NCBI RefSeq assembly: GCF_900117425.1
Contig: NZ_FPEH01000016.1
Location: 186,001 to 250,000, forward strand
Length of the DNA: 64,000 nt
Reading direction: 5' to 3'
Origin: Novosphingobium sp. NDB2Meth1
Lineage (GTDB): Bacteria; Pseudomonadota; Alphaproteobacteria; Sphingomonadales; Sphingomonadaceae
A program made the translations under genes and the position numbers. Each line of letters begins with the position of its first letter. The first letter of the stretch is position 1. Positions 18,043 through 26,991 of this stretch are shown here, in pieces. The notes under the pieces are model-generated. The model was not told the origin of the DNA, searched no databases, and was given only the letters and a program-made list of their open reading frames with translations.

Positions 18043-18066
18043 TTACATTGCCCTGCAGATTGAGGT

Positions 18067-18582
18067 ATGTCACAAAGCGTCATGGGAAAACTTCGCGAAG
18101 CCCTCGCCGATCTCGCCGCTTGCGGCCTACCCTGCGCTCTGGAAGCGATGGGGGAACGATGGTCGTTCATGATCCTGAGGGCCGCCTTCAACGGCGTGTG
18201 CCACTTCGAGGAGTTCCTCGACGCCCTTGGCATCGCGCGCAACATCCTGTCAAACCGCCTTTCGCGGTTGGTCGAGGCGGGAATCCTCAAGCGCGAACAC
18301 TGCGCCGATGATCGCCGCCGCATCGAGTACCGACTGACACCCAAGGGCATGGACCTGCTCCCCGCGATGCTGGCGCTGCGCCAGTGGGGCGAGAAGTGGG
18401 AAATGAATGTCCCCGCGAACCCGGTGCTGTGCGATTGCCGCGACGGGATGCCGATCCTTCCGATCACCATCCGCGCGCACGATGATCGCGTGCTCGAGGG
18501 TGCGGACCTGATGTGGCGCGAGTGGTCGGATATCGAAGCTGAAAAGGGCAGCACCGCGGCCCATCTGCGCGCCGCCAAGTAA
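18067..18582 (+). CDS. HxlR-family winged-helix regulator
   Basis: The 171-residue product contains the HxlR (DUF24) winged helix: CALEAMGERWSFMILRAAF, then FEEFLDALGIARNILSNRL, RLVEAGILKRE and EYRLTPKGMDLLPAM (residues about 22-110). A C-terminal extension of about 60 residues contains a CDC motif and could sense a ligand or redox state. ATGs at 18067 and 18082 are both possible; GAGGT precedes the first. A near-perfect palindrome at 18021-18042 lies just upstream, suggesting autoregulation. The usual divergent enzyme target is not obvious; the divergent neighbour is the small secreted protein at 17525. Confidence 0.88.
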   Translation: MSQSVMGKLREALADLAACGLPCALEAMGERWSFMILRAAFNGVCHFEEFLDALGIARNILSNRLSRLVEAGILKREHCADDRRRIEYRLTPKGMDLLPAMLALRQWGEKWEMNVPANPVLCDCRDGMPILPITIRAHDDRVLEGADLMWREWSDIEAEKGSTAAHLRAAK

Positions 18583-18718
18583 GGTCTTCCAGAAAAGGCG
18601 GGCCGCCGCCTGATCGGTCCCCGGGGGCAGAGAGTGTCGATCGGGCAGCGACCCTAGAGGTCGGCAGCGGCAGGGACTGGATGGCCGGCTGCGTCACACC
18701 TTTCGGTATTCCTTCGGC

Positions 18719-19054
18719 TCAGCGTGCGGCGACCTTGACGGCGCCGCTGGTCACGCCCCGAGCGGCCATGGCGCGCTGTGCGGACTGGACCGCGTTGCGA
18801 TAGCAGCGGCGCGATTCCATCGCTTCGCTGAGCGGGTGCGGGCCGTAGCTGGCATCGCAGACCGCCGCAGCGGCGTGGCGCAGGCGAGCGTCGAGTTTCG
18901 ACTGGCCATCGGCCGTCGAGAGATCGAGGTCCGCATACTGGACCATCCGCTGCTGCACGACGAGGTCGGGATTGGCCGCAGTCTGAGCCAAAGCAGGCTG
19001 GGCAGCAAACACCAGGCCGACGAGGCCAGTTGCGATCAGGGCGTTCTTGAACAT
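18719..19054 (-). CDS. UrcA-family secreted protein
   Basis: A 111-residue product. The start (MFKNALIATG) is chosen by AAGGAA 7 nt upstream and an immediate signal peptide ending QPALAQ. The mature part shows the UrcA signature: QYADLDLSTADGQSKLDAR, two conserved Cys (AAVCDAS and RRCYRNA) and a trailing Ala-rich helix. UrcA proteins are small, multi-copy, periplasmic proteins of Sphingomonadales and relatives with unknown role. The gene stands alone on the minus strand between two plus-strand genes. Confidence 0.85.
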   Translation of the reverse strand: MFKNALIATGLVGLVFAAQPALAQTAANPDLVVQQRMVQYADLDLSTADGQSKLDARLRHAAAAVCDASYGPHPLSEAMESRRCYRNAVQSAQRAMAARGVTSGAVKVAAR

Positions 19055-19317
19055 GGCAGTTTCCTTCAGCTCGGGTTGCAGATTTTCGTGTCGAGCGGTG
19101 GCTGGCTGGCCGGTCCATCTGGGGAACCGCGCCACCGCCGCATGCCTATTCTGCTAAGTGATTCTGGTGAGGTCTGCGCGGCAGGCTCGACCGGGCCGCC
19201 CATCTTGCCGACAAACCGCCAGCCCGCCCGACCAACGACTGATGCGGCTCCACGAGCGACAGGCAAGCCGCCGGGCGGCGTGACAGCGGGCGCCCACAAC
19301 CCTATCCTTGATGGTGC

Positions 19318-19584
19318 ATGGCGATTCTGATCATCTTCCTGCTCGGCGTCGGAAACTTTGCGCTGCACCGGGCGATCATGGAGTCGGGCCATCCCCTGCT
19401 TGATCAGTTGCCGTGGTTCTATCACGCGCTGAGCAGCCGCTTGTCGCTCGTCGTGGAGTTCCTGATGCTCGTGGCTGGACTGCTGCTCGCTTCCGAAGGA
19501 ATTGCGTGGGGGGCGCTGGGCTATCTCGCCTACAGCCTGCTCAACGCGATTTCGGCTTGGCTAATCCTCTCCGGACGGGTGTAA
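19318..19584 (+). CDS. Small membrane protein of unknown function
   Basis: An 88-residue product with likely membrane segments at residues 1-20 (MAILIIFLLGVGNFALHRAI), 40-60 (SLVVEFLMLVAGLLLASEG) and 64-84. A conserved-looking HRAIMESGHPLLDQL segment follows the first helix. No Shine-Dalgarno sequence is clear, but the metallophosphoesterase gene starts 10 bp after the stop, so the two are probably co-transcribed. The family is not recognised. Confidence 0.6.
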   Translation: MAILIIFLLGVGNFALHRAIMESGHPLLDQLPWFYHALSSRLSLVVEFLMLVAGLLLASEGIAWGALGYLAYSLLNAISAWLILSGRV

Positions 19585-19594
19585 AGCGCGCCGC

Positions 19595-20341
19595 ATGATC
19601 CGCCTGTTCCACATCAGCGATGTCCACTTCGGGCTTGAAGACAAGGCCGCGCTGGAGTGGGTGGCGGATTGCGTTGCGCGTGAGCGACCCGACGCGGTCG
19701 CCATCACCGGCGATCTCACCATGCGCGCGCGACACCGCGAGTTTGCCGCTGCGGCAGAGTGGATCCGGCGGCTCGGCGTGCCGGTGACGGTCGAGGTGGG
19801 CAATCACGACTTGCCTTATTTCAACCTCGCCGAACGCTTCCTCGATCCCTACCGCCGCTACCGCTGGCTACAGGGGGCGGTGAACCACGGCATCGCCTTG
19901 CCCGGCTTCGCGATCGTGCCGCTCAAGACCACGGCGCGCGCGCAGTTGCGGCTGAACTGGTCGAAGGGGCGGGTCGGACCGAGCAGCCTTGCCGCATGCC
20001 TCGCGGCCATTGATGCTCTTCCGCCCGGAATCCGCGCGCTCGTCGCCTGCCATCACCCGCTGGTGGAGACCGGCACGCGCGGCAAGGCGCTGACGCGTGG
20101 TGGCACCCGCGCGCTCGCGGCACTGGCCCAGCGCCGCGTGCTGGCGGTGCTGTCCGGCCATGTCCACGATGCCTTCGATATCCAGCACCCGACCGAGCAT
20201 GGCCCGGTGCGCATGATCGGCGCCGGCACCCTCTCGCAGCGCCTGCGCGCGACTCCCGCTGGCTTCAACGAGCTGATCATCGACGATAGCGGTCTGCGTG
20301 TACGGCTGCGTCACAAGGCGGAAGACGATTTCGCGTCCTAG
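19595..20341 (+). CDS. Calcineurin-like metallophosphoesterase (Icc/CpdA-like)
   Basis: A 248-residue dimetal phosphohydrolase with all five motifs: SDVHFG, ITGDLT, GNHDLP, CHHPL and SGHVHDAF. The order and spacing match the class III (Icc/CpdA, cAMP phosphodiesterase-related) group; the actual substrate (cyclic nucleotide, phospholipid or UDP-sugar) is not determined. There is no signal peptide, so it is cytoplasmic. It follows a small membrane-protein gene by 10 bp. After the stop the composition falls abruptly to AT-rich. Confidence 0.88.
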   Translation: MIRLFHISDVHFGLEDKAALEWVADCVARERPDAVAITGDLTMRARHREFAAAAEWIRRLGVPVTVEVGNHDLPYFNLAERFLDPYRRYRWLQGAVNHGIALPGFAIVPLKTTARAQLRLNWSKGRVGPSSLAACLAAIDALPPGIRALVACHHPLVETGTRGKALTRGGTRALAALAQRRVLAVLSGHVHDAFDIQHPTEHGPVRMIGAGTLSQRLRATPAGFNELIIDDSGLRVRLRHKAEDDFAS

Positions 20342-20662
20342 ATTTATAATTAAAGTTATAGATTTTTTGATATCCAATTTGATTGGATTGCAACCGCGAC
20401 TCTTCATCGCCAACCGCCGAAGATTTTACTTCCGCAGTCCGGTAGCACTGAAAAACAGAATTTTTTGCGGCCACAGACATATTTGGGCATTAACCTCTGA
20501 TATGGCTGCAAGTCCAACCTTGTAATGTTTATCTTACGTCCAAGAGAGCCGCTGCCTGCAGCGGATTGGCTCCGCCAACCCCTACAGACCGGAAAGCGCC
20601 ATGGAACAATCCATCCACTATGGACGTATATGAGTCCCTATAGTTCGAATGGGGAATGGCCC
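20342..20662. other. AT-rich intergenic region with several inverted repeats
   Basis: No convincing gene. The first 120 bp are markedly AT-rich (runs of A/T around 20345-20375 and 20458-20466). Inverted repeats seen: CCAAT-TTG-ATTGG (near 20373), CCGCTGC-CT-GCAGCGG (near 20550), TTGGC-TCC-GCCAA (near 20565) and TCCAT-CCACT-ATGGA (near 20611). A -10-like TATAGT (about 20638) sits before the downstream regulator gene. It is probably a promoter/leader region. Confidence 0.45.
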
Positions 20663-21421
20663 ATGCATCAGACCGGGAATCCGGTTGCCGCGCTAATGCC
20701 GCTGGAGGCGCTCTTGTCCACTATCGCCTCCCCTTCCGATGATCGGCACCTCATGCACGCCATCCCCGGCCAAATCCGCTATCTTTCGATGAACGATCTG
20801 CACCGCGATGCGCGGGATGCGTGGCTGCTCGGCGCATTTCCCACGCTGGAGCAGCATACCTTCGTCGATCTTGAAACCCGGTTCCTCTCGATTGCCGAGC
20901 AGGACTACGAAACCCTGATCATCGGCGGCAACGACCCGGTGCGCGCGGCGCGCTTCCTGCGCATCAACCGACCCATTCTTGCCCGCAAGGTGAAGGTCGC
21001 GCTGATGCATGGCAGTCTCGCCAGCAAGCGCGCCAAGGCGCTGAACGCAGGCTTCGACGACGTGTTCGACAGCGCGCGGATGAGCCCCGAAGAAGCCGCC
21101 GCCCGTTGCGCCGCGATCCTTTCACGCTACCGCGCCGCAGCGAATCAGGCCCGGGCCGAGCAGGAACTGGCCAGTTCGCTCGAGCGCATTGCGCACCTGC
21201 ATCTGCTCGGGAAGCGCGAGCGGCAATTGCTCACGCTGCTCGCCACCCGCCTGGGCGAGCCGGTGTCGCACTACAAGCTGCGCACCGAACTGAGCAACGG
21301 CAACGACGAGATGTCGTACAATTATCTCAAGGTGCTCGCCTCGAACCTTCGGGCCAAGCTCAAGTCGCCCTATGTCCTCGTGCCAGGCGGACAAGGTTCG
21401 TACAAGATCACGAGCCTGTAG
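20663..21421 (+). CDS. Atypical response-regulator-like protein with C-terminal winged helix
   Basis: A 252-residue product from ATG 20663, chosen because GGGGA lies 7 nt upstream; a longer frame back to 20525 is unlikely. Residues about 30-165 look like a receiver fold (LETRFLSIAEQDYETLIIGG, then KVKVALMHGSLASKRAKALNAG split across the usual strands) but lack the expected phospho-acceptor Asp, having GGNDP after the third strand. Residues about 185-252 form an OmpR-type winged helix (GKRERQLLTLLATRLGEPVS, then LKVLASNLRAKL and GQGSYKI). No histidine kinase is adjacent. It is probably a phosphorylation-independent regulator. Confidence 0.7.
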   Translation: MHQTGNPVAALMPLEALLSTIASPSDDRHLMHAIPGQIRYLSMNDLHRDARDAWLLGAFPTLEQHTFVDLETRFLSIAEQDYETLIIGGNDPVRAARFLRINRPILARKVKVALMHGSLASKRAKALNAGFDDVFDSARMSPEEAAARCAAILSRYRAAANQARAEQELASSLERIAHLHLLGKRERQLLTLLATRLGEPVSHYKLRTELSNGNDEMSYNYLKVLASNLRAKLKSPYVLVPGGQGSYKITSL

Positions 21422-21677
21422 AACGCCTTGGCAGGAATAATGCCGGGGAGTTATTGACTTCCCGGCACATTCCACCCATATCAATTGTGCTAACGTCGCC
21501 TGCGACGGATTTTCCCGCACCGGATCCGTGTTCCGGGCCGAATTTTCCCCTCTCACGCCACCAGCACCGGTTGCACTGTCTGCAGCCGCGTATCCTGCAT
21601 TTGTGAAAGGGGTCCCGATGCCCGAATTCAGTATCCGTTCCGCCATCGCTCCCGCCCGCCGCAAGGCGGATTGAGCC

Positions 21678-21938
21678 ATGGCCAAGGAAGACCTCATCAC
21701 CCTCGACGGCCAGATCGACGAGATCCTGCCCGACGGCCGCTTTGGCGTGATGCTCGAAAACGAGCATCGCATCATCGCCTACACCGCGGGCAAGATGCGC
21801 AAGTTCCGCATCCGCTCGATCGTGGGGGACCGCGTGAAGGTGGAAATGACGCCTTACGACCTGTCCAAGGGCCGCATCGTCTTCCGCGAGAAAGTCGCCG
21901 GCGGCGGCGCTGGTGGAGCCATGCGCAAGCGGCGCTGA
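21678..21938 (+). CDS. infA: Translation initiation factor IF-1-like protein
   Basis: An S1/OB-fold protein of 86 residues; canonical IF-1 has about 72. The body matches IF-1 ([49 protein letters not shown]), then adds a Gly-rich, basic tail (residues about 73-86). Canonical positions such as the NGHE turn are altered to NEHR, so this may be the divergent second IF-1 found in some proteobacteria rather than the main one. It is preceded by a 256-bp intergenic region and has no ribosomal-gene neighbours. Confidence 0.85.
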   Translation: MAKEDLITLDGQIDEILPDGRFGVMLENEHRIIAYTAGKMRKFRIRSIVGDRVKVEMTPYDLSKGRIVFREKVAGGGAGGAMRKRR

Positions 21939-22059
21939 CGCCGCGCGCTCCGGCGCCACCATTACGACATCAGACCGTCACAACCAGCGCGCAGACTGAG
22001 TCTGCCGCGTGAGGGTCGCTGTTCCCGAAATCGGCGCAATGACCGCGCCAAGGATTGCC

Positions 22060-22224
22060 ATGACACCGAATGTGAACACCCCCTACTCTGCCTCGATCAG
22101 CCACATCCCGCTGTCTGGCCACCGCCTGTCTCCCGCGAATCGCAGTCAGGTGCCAGCCCGCCGGACTTCGCCGGTCCTGACCGCGCAGGAACTGCGGCAG
22201 CTCGTCCAGCAAATGGTCGACTGA
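22060..22224 (+). CDS. Small hypothetical protein (54 aa)
   Basis: The start at 22060 is supported by AAGGA 5 nt upstream. The product is polar and basic in its first half (PLSGHRLSPANRSQVPARR) and ends in an amphipathic helix TAQELRQLVQQMVD. It ends 21 bp before a strong terminator, as a real gene would. Small proteins with a C-terminal ELR..V helix occur in this order, but I cannot assign a function. Confidence 0.45.
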   Translation: MTPNVNTPYSASISHIPLSGHRLSPANRSQVPARRTSPVLTAQELRQLVQQMVD

Positions 22225-22245
22225 TCCAAACACACGCCAGACATG

Positions 22246-22294
22246 AAAAAGGCCCCTTCGGCCGCGCCAAACTGCGCGGCCGAAGGGGCCTTTT
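22246..22294. terminator. Strong bidirectional terminator
   Basis: A perfect 17-bp GC stem (GGCCCCTTCGGCCGCGC with its complement) and a 6-nt loop, flanked by AAAAA on the left and TTTT on the right. It separates the plus-strand small gene from the minus-strand cytochrome c gene and can end both. Confidence 0.92.
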
Positions 22295-22313
22295 CTGATT
22301 CCGGCCCGAGCGC

Positions 22314-22928
22314 TTACTTGGCGGCTTCGCTCGCTTCCGCGCTGGCATCGGCAGCCGGTGCGCCGGCATCAGCCGCGGGTGCGGCAGCCGCAGCCTCGGC
22401 AGCGGGAAGCGGCAGGTTGCTGCCCTGGGCGTTGAGGTACAGGATCACATCGGCGCGCTGCATCGGATCGCTGATGCCCGCAAACGACATCTTGGTTCCG
22501 GTGGCGAACTTGGCGGGCGAGGTCAGCCATTCATCAAGGCTGGCGAAGTCCCAATTGCCGCCCTTGGCCTTGAGCGCATCGGAATAGGCAAAACCGGGAT
22601 GCGCTGCCTTGGCTGCACCGACCACGCCCCACAGGTTCGGGCCAATGCCGTTTGCACCGCCTTGCGCGGCCACGTGGCAGGCCTTGCACTTGGCGAAGAT
22701 CGCTTCGCCCTTGGCCACTTCGGCCTTGGCCATGCGCATGCCGATCGGTTCAGCCGCCGCGGCGCCTTCGCCGCCTTCAGCCTCGACGCCCTCGATCGTG
22801 TAGCCCATCTTTTCCGGACGGTTTTCCTTGTCGGCCAGGAAGTAGTGGCCCGAAAGGCTCGAAAGCCCCAGCGCAACGATGCCGCCGAACAAGGTCCAAC
22901 CGGCAATGGTATTGAAACGATCGTCCAT
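22314..22928 (-). CDS. Membrane-anchored c-type cytochrome (CycM-like)
   Basis: Electron carrier tethered to the periplasmic face of the inner membrane. From the ATG at 22928 (an alternative is 22940) the 204-residue product has an uncleaved anchor (TIAGWTLFGGIVALGLSSL), a class I cytochrome c domain with CKACH (Cys81, Cys84, His85), GPNLWGVVG, and the axial Met in GTKMSFAG. An Ala-rich C-terminal tail of about 35 residues follows. It most likely links complex III to a terminal oxidase, as in related alphaproteobacteria. It is divergent from pheA. Confidence 0.9.
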   Translation of the reverse strand: MDDRFNTIAGWTLFGGIVALGLSSLSGHYFLADKENRPEKMGYTIEGVEAEGGEGAAAAEPIGMRMAKAEVAKGEAIFAKCKACHVAAQGGANGIGPNLWGVVGAAKAAHPGFAYSDALKAKGGNWDFASLDEWLTSPAKFATGTKMSFAGISDPMQRADVILYLNAQGSNLPLPAAEAAAAAPAADAGAPAADASAEASEAAK

Positions 22929-23120
22929 TCCGAGCCCCATATGGAGTGTGCGCGGACCCGCGTGCCCGCACGAAATTTCGCCGCCGCTCTAGTCACGCCC
23001 CCGCGCCCGCGCAAGAGTGATTGCAATAGGTTGACCGATTAGAAACGCTTAGACGCATTGGCTTTGCCACTGCGAAAGCGCCTTGCCCGTCTTGGTCCGG
23101 GGGCTTAAGCGCCTCGGTCC

Positions 23121-24011
23121 ATGGCCAGTTACCCCGCCCCCGCCGCCCGCCTCGTTGCCGAAATGACCGAGGCCGCTGCCGCCGATCCGGCGCGCGCGGT
23201 CGCCTTTCAGGGCGCACCCGGCGCGAATTCGCACCGCGCCGCACTCGAAGCGCTGCCGCATTGCCTGCCGCTGCCGTGCTTCTCGTTCGAGGATGCGCTG
23301 GAAGCGGTGAAGGATGGCCGCGCGGGGCAGGCAATCATCCCCATCGAAAACTCGCAGCACGGCCGCGTGGCGGATATCCACTTCCTGCTGCCCGAAAGCG
23401 GCCTGTCGATCGTCGGCGAGCACTTCATGGCGATCCATGCCTGTCTGATGGGCCTCGGCACCGGACCCTTCACCAGCGCCTACAGCCACCCGCAGGCACT
23501 CGGCCAATCACGCCATTATCTGCGCGAGCGGGGCATCGTGCCGATGTCCTATGCCGACACCGCCGGCGCCGCCGCCTATGTCGCCGAACTGGGTGATCCC
23601 GCCGCCGCCGCCCTCGCGCCGCGCATCGCTGCCGAACTCTATGGCCTCACCCTCGTCGAGGAAAACGTCGAGGACGCGCACGACAACATGACGCGCTTCG
23701 TGACATTGGCGCGCGAGCCGCTTGAACTCAGGACGATCACCGGCCCCGCGATCACCACCTTCATCTTCGAAGTGCGCAACATTCCCGCCGCGCTCTACAA
23801 GGCGCTCGGCGGCTTTGCGACCAACGGGGTCAACATGACCAAGCTGGAGAGCTATCAGCGCGGCGCGAGCTTTGCCGCGACGGCCTTCTTTGCCGATATC
23901 GTCGGCGCTCCCGGGGAACCGGCGGTCGACCGCGCGCTGGAGGAGCTCACCTTCTTCGCCAAGGACCTGCGCATCCTCGGCACCTATCCGCTGGAACGCG
24001 CGCGGGGCTGA
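23121..24011 (+). CDS. pheA: Prephenate dehydratase
   Basis: Converts prephenate to phenylpyruvate in phenylalanine synthesis. The 296-residue monofunctional enzyme has the catalytic domain (VAFQGAPGANSHRAALE near residue 28, AIIPIENSQHGRVADI near 88, and DNMTRFV for the usual NxTRF near 190), followed by an ACT regulatory domain (ITTFIFEVRNIPAALYKAL, then NMTKLES). The ACT domain predicts feedback inhibition by phenylalanine. There is no chorismate mutase fusion. It is divergent from the cytochrome c gene, as commonly seen in this order. Confidence 0.93.
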   Translation: MASYPAPAARLVAEMTEAAAADPARAVAFQGAPGANSHRAALEALPHCLPLPCFSFEDALEAVKDGRAGQAIIPIENSQHGRVADIHFLLPESGLSIVGEHFMAIHACLMGLGTGPFTSAYSHPQALGQSRHYLRERGIVPMSYADTAGAAAYVAELGDPAAAALAPRIAAELYGLTLVEENVEDAHDNMTRFVTLAREPLELRTITGPAITTFIFEVRNIPAALYKALGGFATNGVNMTKLESYQRGASFAATAFFADIVGAPGEPAVDRALEELTFFAKDLRILGTYPLERARG

Positions 24012-24080
24012 CCTCTCGGGCACCAAACCGGCGCGATAATCGCTTGCTCCCGGCGGGCAGGGCATGCGACCACTTGCCAC

Positions 24081-24734
24081 GTGGCAGGAGCACCGGGACC
24101 GGACAGCGCCAGTGCAGGCGAACAGGCCTGGGAAGCGGCGCGCGCGATGCGCGAGATCCAGTATACGCCGCTGCCGCCCTACAATCCCCCCAAGGCAGAC
24201 CCACCCGAATGGCTGAAGGCCCTCTTCCGCTTTCTGGCGCGCCTGTTCGAACCGCTGGGCAAGTGGCTTGGCACAGGCTGGAGCGCGGTCGAGATTCTGC
24301 TGGCCCTGCTGGCCGTGGCGGGCGCGGCGTGGATCGCCTGGACACTGTTCCAGCGCTGGCGTCTCGCCCGCGCGATGGCAGCCCCTGCTCCATCGGCGCC
24401 GGTGATCGACCGGGCCGCGGCGCTTGCCCTGCTCGAAGATGCCGATGCGCTTGCCGCAGAGGGGCGGTTTGACGAGGCAGTCCACCTCCTGCTCCAGCGC
24501 AGTGTCCACCACATCGCGGCCGCGCAGCCCGATTGGCTTTCCCCTTCGAGCACCGCGCGCGAGATTGGCCTGATCCCCGACCTTCCGGCCACCGCAAGGC
24601 AGGCTTTCACGCTGATCGCGCGCGAGGTCGAGCGCAGCCTCTACGCGCTGCGCGCGCTGGCCGCGGACGACTGGCACCGCGCGCGCGAGGCCTATGCCGC
24701 CTTCGCGCTCCAGAATCTGGAGGGCAAGCGGTGA
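24081..24734 (+). CDS. DUF4129-domain membrane protein
   Basis: First gene of the MoxR operon. The 217-residue product has one membrane helix (VEILLALLAVAGAAWIAWTL, residues about 68-90) and a C-terminal DUF4129-like domain (ALLEDADALAAEGRFDEAVH, then STAREIGLIPDLP and DDWHRAREAYAAF). The start is uncertain: GTG 24081 is the longest, ATG 24147 (MREIQYTPLPP) is possible and would remove an Ala/Gly-rich leader. It overlaps the next gene by 4 bp. Role unknown; it is structural or assembly-related by context. Confidence 0.78.
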   Translation: MAGAPGPDSASAGEQAWEAARAMREIQYTPLPPYNPPKADPPEWLKALFRFLARLFEPLGKWLGTGWSAVEILLALLAVAGAAWIAWTLFQRWRLARAMAAPAPSAPVIDRAAALALLEDADALAAEGRFDEAVHLLLQRSVHHIAAAQPDWLSPSSTAREIGLIPDLPATARQAFTLIAREVERSLYALRALAADDWHRAREAYAAFALQNLEGKR

Positions 24735-26035
24735 GCGACAGGACGTTCGGCAAGGGCACCACGCTCGGCATCGTACTGATCGGCGCGCTCGCCTTTATCG
24801 CCGTGCTCTACTGGATCGGCGCTGGCGGCGGGGCGACCAACAACGGCGGTGGCCACGCTGCGGGGCGCGGGCTCAACGGCTATGCCGGGCTTGCGGCGAT
24901 GCTTGAGGCCGACGGGATCTCGGTACACCGCGCGCGCAGCAAGGACGCGCTCAAACAGCCAGGCCTGCTCGTGCTGACCCCACCGGCTGACGCGAAGGGC
25001 AGCGACATTGCCGAGATCGTCGCGGCACGGCGCATGATCGGCCCCACGCTGATCGTCGCTCCCAAGTGGGTGGCCTTCCCCGATTTCAGCAACCCGCTGA
25101 CGAAGCGCGGCTGGACCCGGGTCAGCGGGACCAACCCGCCCGACTGGAAGGGCTATCACGACGACGTCAGCCTCGATTTCGTGTCTGGCGCGGCGCATGG
25201 CTGGACGGGTTCCAGTGCCTTTGCCGACCTGCGCGGTCCGCTGCCGGATGACAAGACGGTCCAGTACGGCACCGGCCCCGGCCTTCAAGCGCTGGTCGAA
25301 ACGCAGGGCGGACGGACGCTTGCCGGTTATCTCAGCGGCGATGGCAGCAACCCGGCGCTGGAACACTGGATAGGGCTGGGGCGCCGTGCCGATGCCGATC
25401 CGGACGAGGAGGACGCCAACGACGACTTCGCCCGGAGGTATCCGGTCGTCCTCGTGTTCGAGCCGGACCTGCTCGACAACTGGGGGCTTGCCGACAAGCA
25501 GACCGGCCTGATGGCCCGCCGCCTCGTGTTTGCAGCGGCAGGCGGTCGCCCTGTGGCAGTCACTTTCGACCTCACGCTCAACGGTCTGGGCGCCAGCCGC
25601 AACTTGCTCACGCTCGCCTTCGAGCCGCCCTTCCTTGCTGCCACGCTGTGCTTCTTCATGGCGCTGTTTGCTGCCGGCTGGCGCAGTTTCAACCGCTTCG
25701 GCCCGCCACGGGTTGCGGGTCGCGAGATACCGCTCGGCAAGACTGTGCTGGTGCGCAACACCGCTGGCCTCATCCGCCGCGCCGGACGTGTGCGCCTGAT
25801 TGCCGGGCCCTATGCCGATGCCGCGCGGGAACGGCTGGTTCATGCGCTGGGTCTGCCGCGCGGCCGTCCGCCGGAAGAGACCGACGCCGCGATCGATCGC
25901 GTGCAAGCCCGCCTCACCGCGACCGGTCCGCGCTGGTCCGAACTCGCCGCCCGCCTCCGCGCCGCGCGCCGCCCTGCCGATGTGGTGCAGCGCGCCGCCG
26001 CCCTGCAACGCCTTGAAAAGGACCTGACCGAATGA
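24731..26035 (+). CDS. DUF4350-domain membrane protein
   Basis: A 434-residue product. The start is the GTG that overlaps the previous stop (GTGA), giving [15 protein letters not shown]. There is one N-terminal membrane helix ([20 protein letters not shown]), a periplasmic segment with the DUF4350 signature ([20 protein letters not shown]), and a second helix near residue 305 ([17 protein letters not shown]), then a cytoplasmic Arg-rich tail. Its stop overlaps the moxR-type ATG by 4 bp. It is always found with MoxR/DUF58 partners; biochemical role unknown. Confidence 0.8.
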   Translation: MSDRTFGKGTTLGIVLIGALAFIAVLYWIGAGGGATNNGGGHAAGRGLNGYAGLAAMLEADGISVHRARSKDALKQPGLLVLTPPADAKGSDIAEIVAARRMIGPTLIVAPKWVAFPDFSNPLTKRGWTRVSGTNPPDWKGYHDDVSLDFVSGAAHGWTGSSAFADLRGPLPDDKTVQYGTGPGLQALVETQGGRTLAGYLSGDGSNPALEHWIGLGRRADADPDEEDANDDFARRYPVVLVFEPDLLDNWGLADKQTGLMARRLVFAAAGGRPVAVTFDLTLNGLGASRNLLTLAFEPPFLAATLCFFMALFAAGWRSFNRFGPPRVAGREIPLGKTVLVRNTAGLIRRAGRVRLIAGPYADAARERLVHALGLPRGRPPEETDAAIDRVQARLTATGPRWSELAARLRAARRPADVVQRAAALQRLEKDLTE

Positions 26036-26988
26036 CTCTTGAAGACGTGCGCGCCATGGCCGGTGCCATCCGCGCCGAAGTGGCCAAGGCCGTGGTGGGG
26101 CAGGACAGCGTGGTCGATCACCTGCTGATCGCGCTGCTCGCGGGCGGCCACGTGCTGCTCGAAGGTCCGCCGGGCACCGCCAAGACCTTTCTTGCGCAGA
26201 GCTTCGCCACCACGCTCGGCCTCGATTTCGGGCGGATTCAGTTCACGCCGGACCTGATGCCGGGCGATATCCTCGGTTCCAACCTGTTCAACTTCCAGAC
26301 CAGCCAGTTCACCCTCACGCGCGGGCCGATCTTCCACGAACTGGTGCTGGGCGATGAAATCAACCGCACCCCGCCCAAGACGCAGGCCGCGCTGCTCGAA
26401 GCCATGCAGGAACGCCGCGTGACGCTCGATGGCGAACCCTATGCCCTCTCGGATCGCTTCATGGTCGTCGCCACGCAGAACCCGATCGAAAGCCAGGGCG
26501 TCTATCCGCTGCCCGAAGCGCAGCTTGATCGCTTCCTGTTCAAGCTGCTGGTCGATTACCCAAGCGCGGAAGAGGAAGCGCAGATCGTCGCGCGCTATGG
26601 ATCAGGACGCGGTGCGCCCAGCCCGGCGGCGCTCGGCGTCAGCGCGGTGACCGGCGGGGATGCCATCGCCGAAGCGGTCGCCGCGGTTGCCACGGTGACG
26701 ATGTCCGAAACCATCGTCGACTACATCGTTCGCCTTGTGCGGGCGACGCGCGAAAGCGCCGATCTTGCCGCCGGGGCCAGCCCGCGTGCCGCCGTTGTGC
26801 TGGCAGGAGCCGCCCGCGCCCGCGCCGCGCTCGATGGCCGCGACTATGTGATCCCGGATGATGTCAAGGCGCTCGCCATCGCCGTGCTGCGGCACCGCAT
26901 GCTGCTCAGCCCCGCCGCCGAGATCGAAGGCCGCGCGGCGGAAAGCATCGTCGCCGACCTGATCCAGCGCACCGAGGCGCCGCGCTGA
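26032..26988 (+). CDS. MoxR-family AAA+ ATPase
   Basis: A 318-residue AAA+ protein with Walker A GPPGTAKT (residues about 43-50), Walker [10 protein letters not shown], sensor 1 VVATQNP and sensor 2 region near [12 protein letters not shown]. MoxR ATPases act as chaperones that activate or insert metal cofactors into partner proteins, typically with a VWA or DUF58 partner, which is the next gene. It overlaps the DUF4350 gene (ATGA) and precedes DUF58 by 3 bp, so the three are translated together. Confidence 0.93.
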   Translation: MTLEDVRAMAGAIRAEVAKAVVGQDSVVDHLLIALLAGGHVLLEGPPGTAKTFLAQSFATTLGLDFGRIQFTPDLMPGDILGSNLFNFQTSQFTLTRGPIFHELVLGDEINRTPPKTQAALLEAMQERRVTLDGEPYALSDRFMVVATQNPIESQGVYPLPEAQLDRFLFKLLVDYPSAEEEAQIVARYGSGRGAPSPAALGVSAVTGGDAIAEAVAAVATVTMSETIVDYIVRLVRATRESADLAAGASPRAAVVLAGAARARAALDGRDYVIPDDVKALAIAVLRHRMLLSPAAEIEGRAAESIVADLIQRTEAPR

Positions 26989-26991
26989 ACG

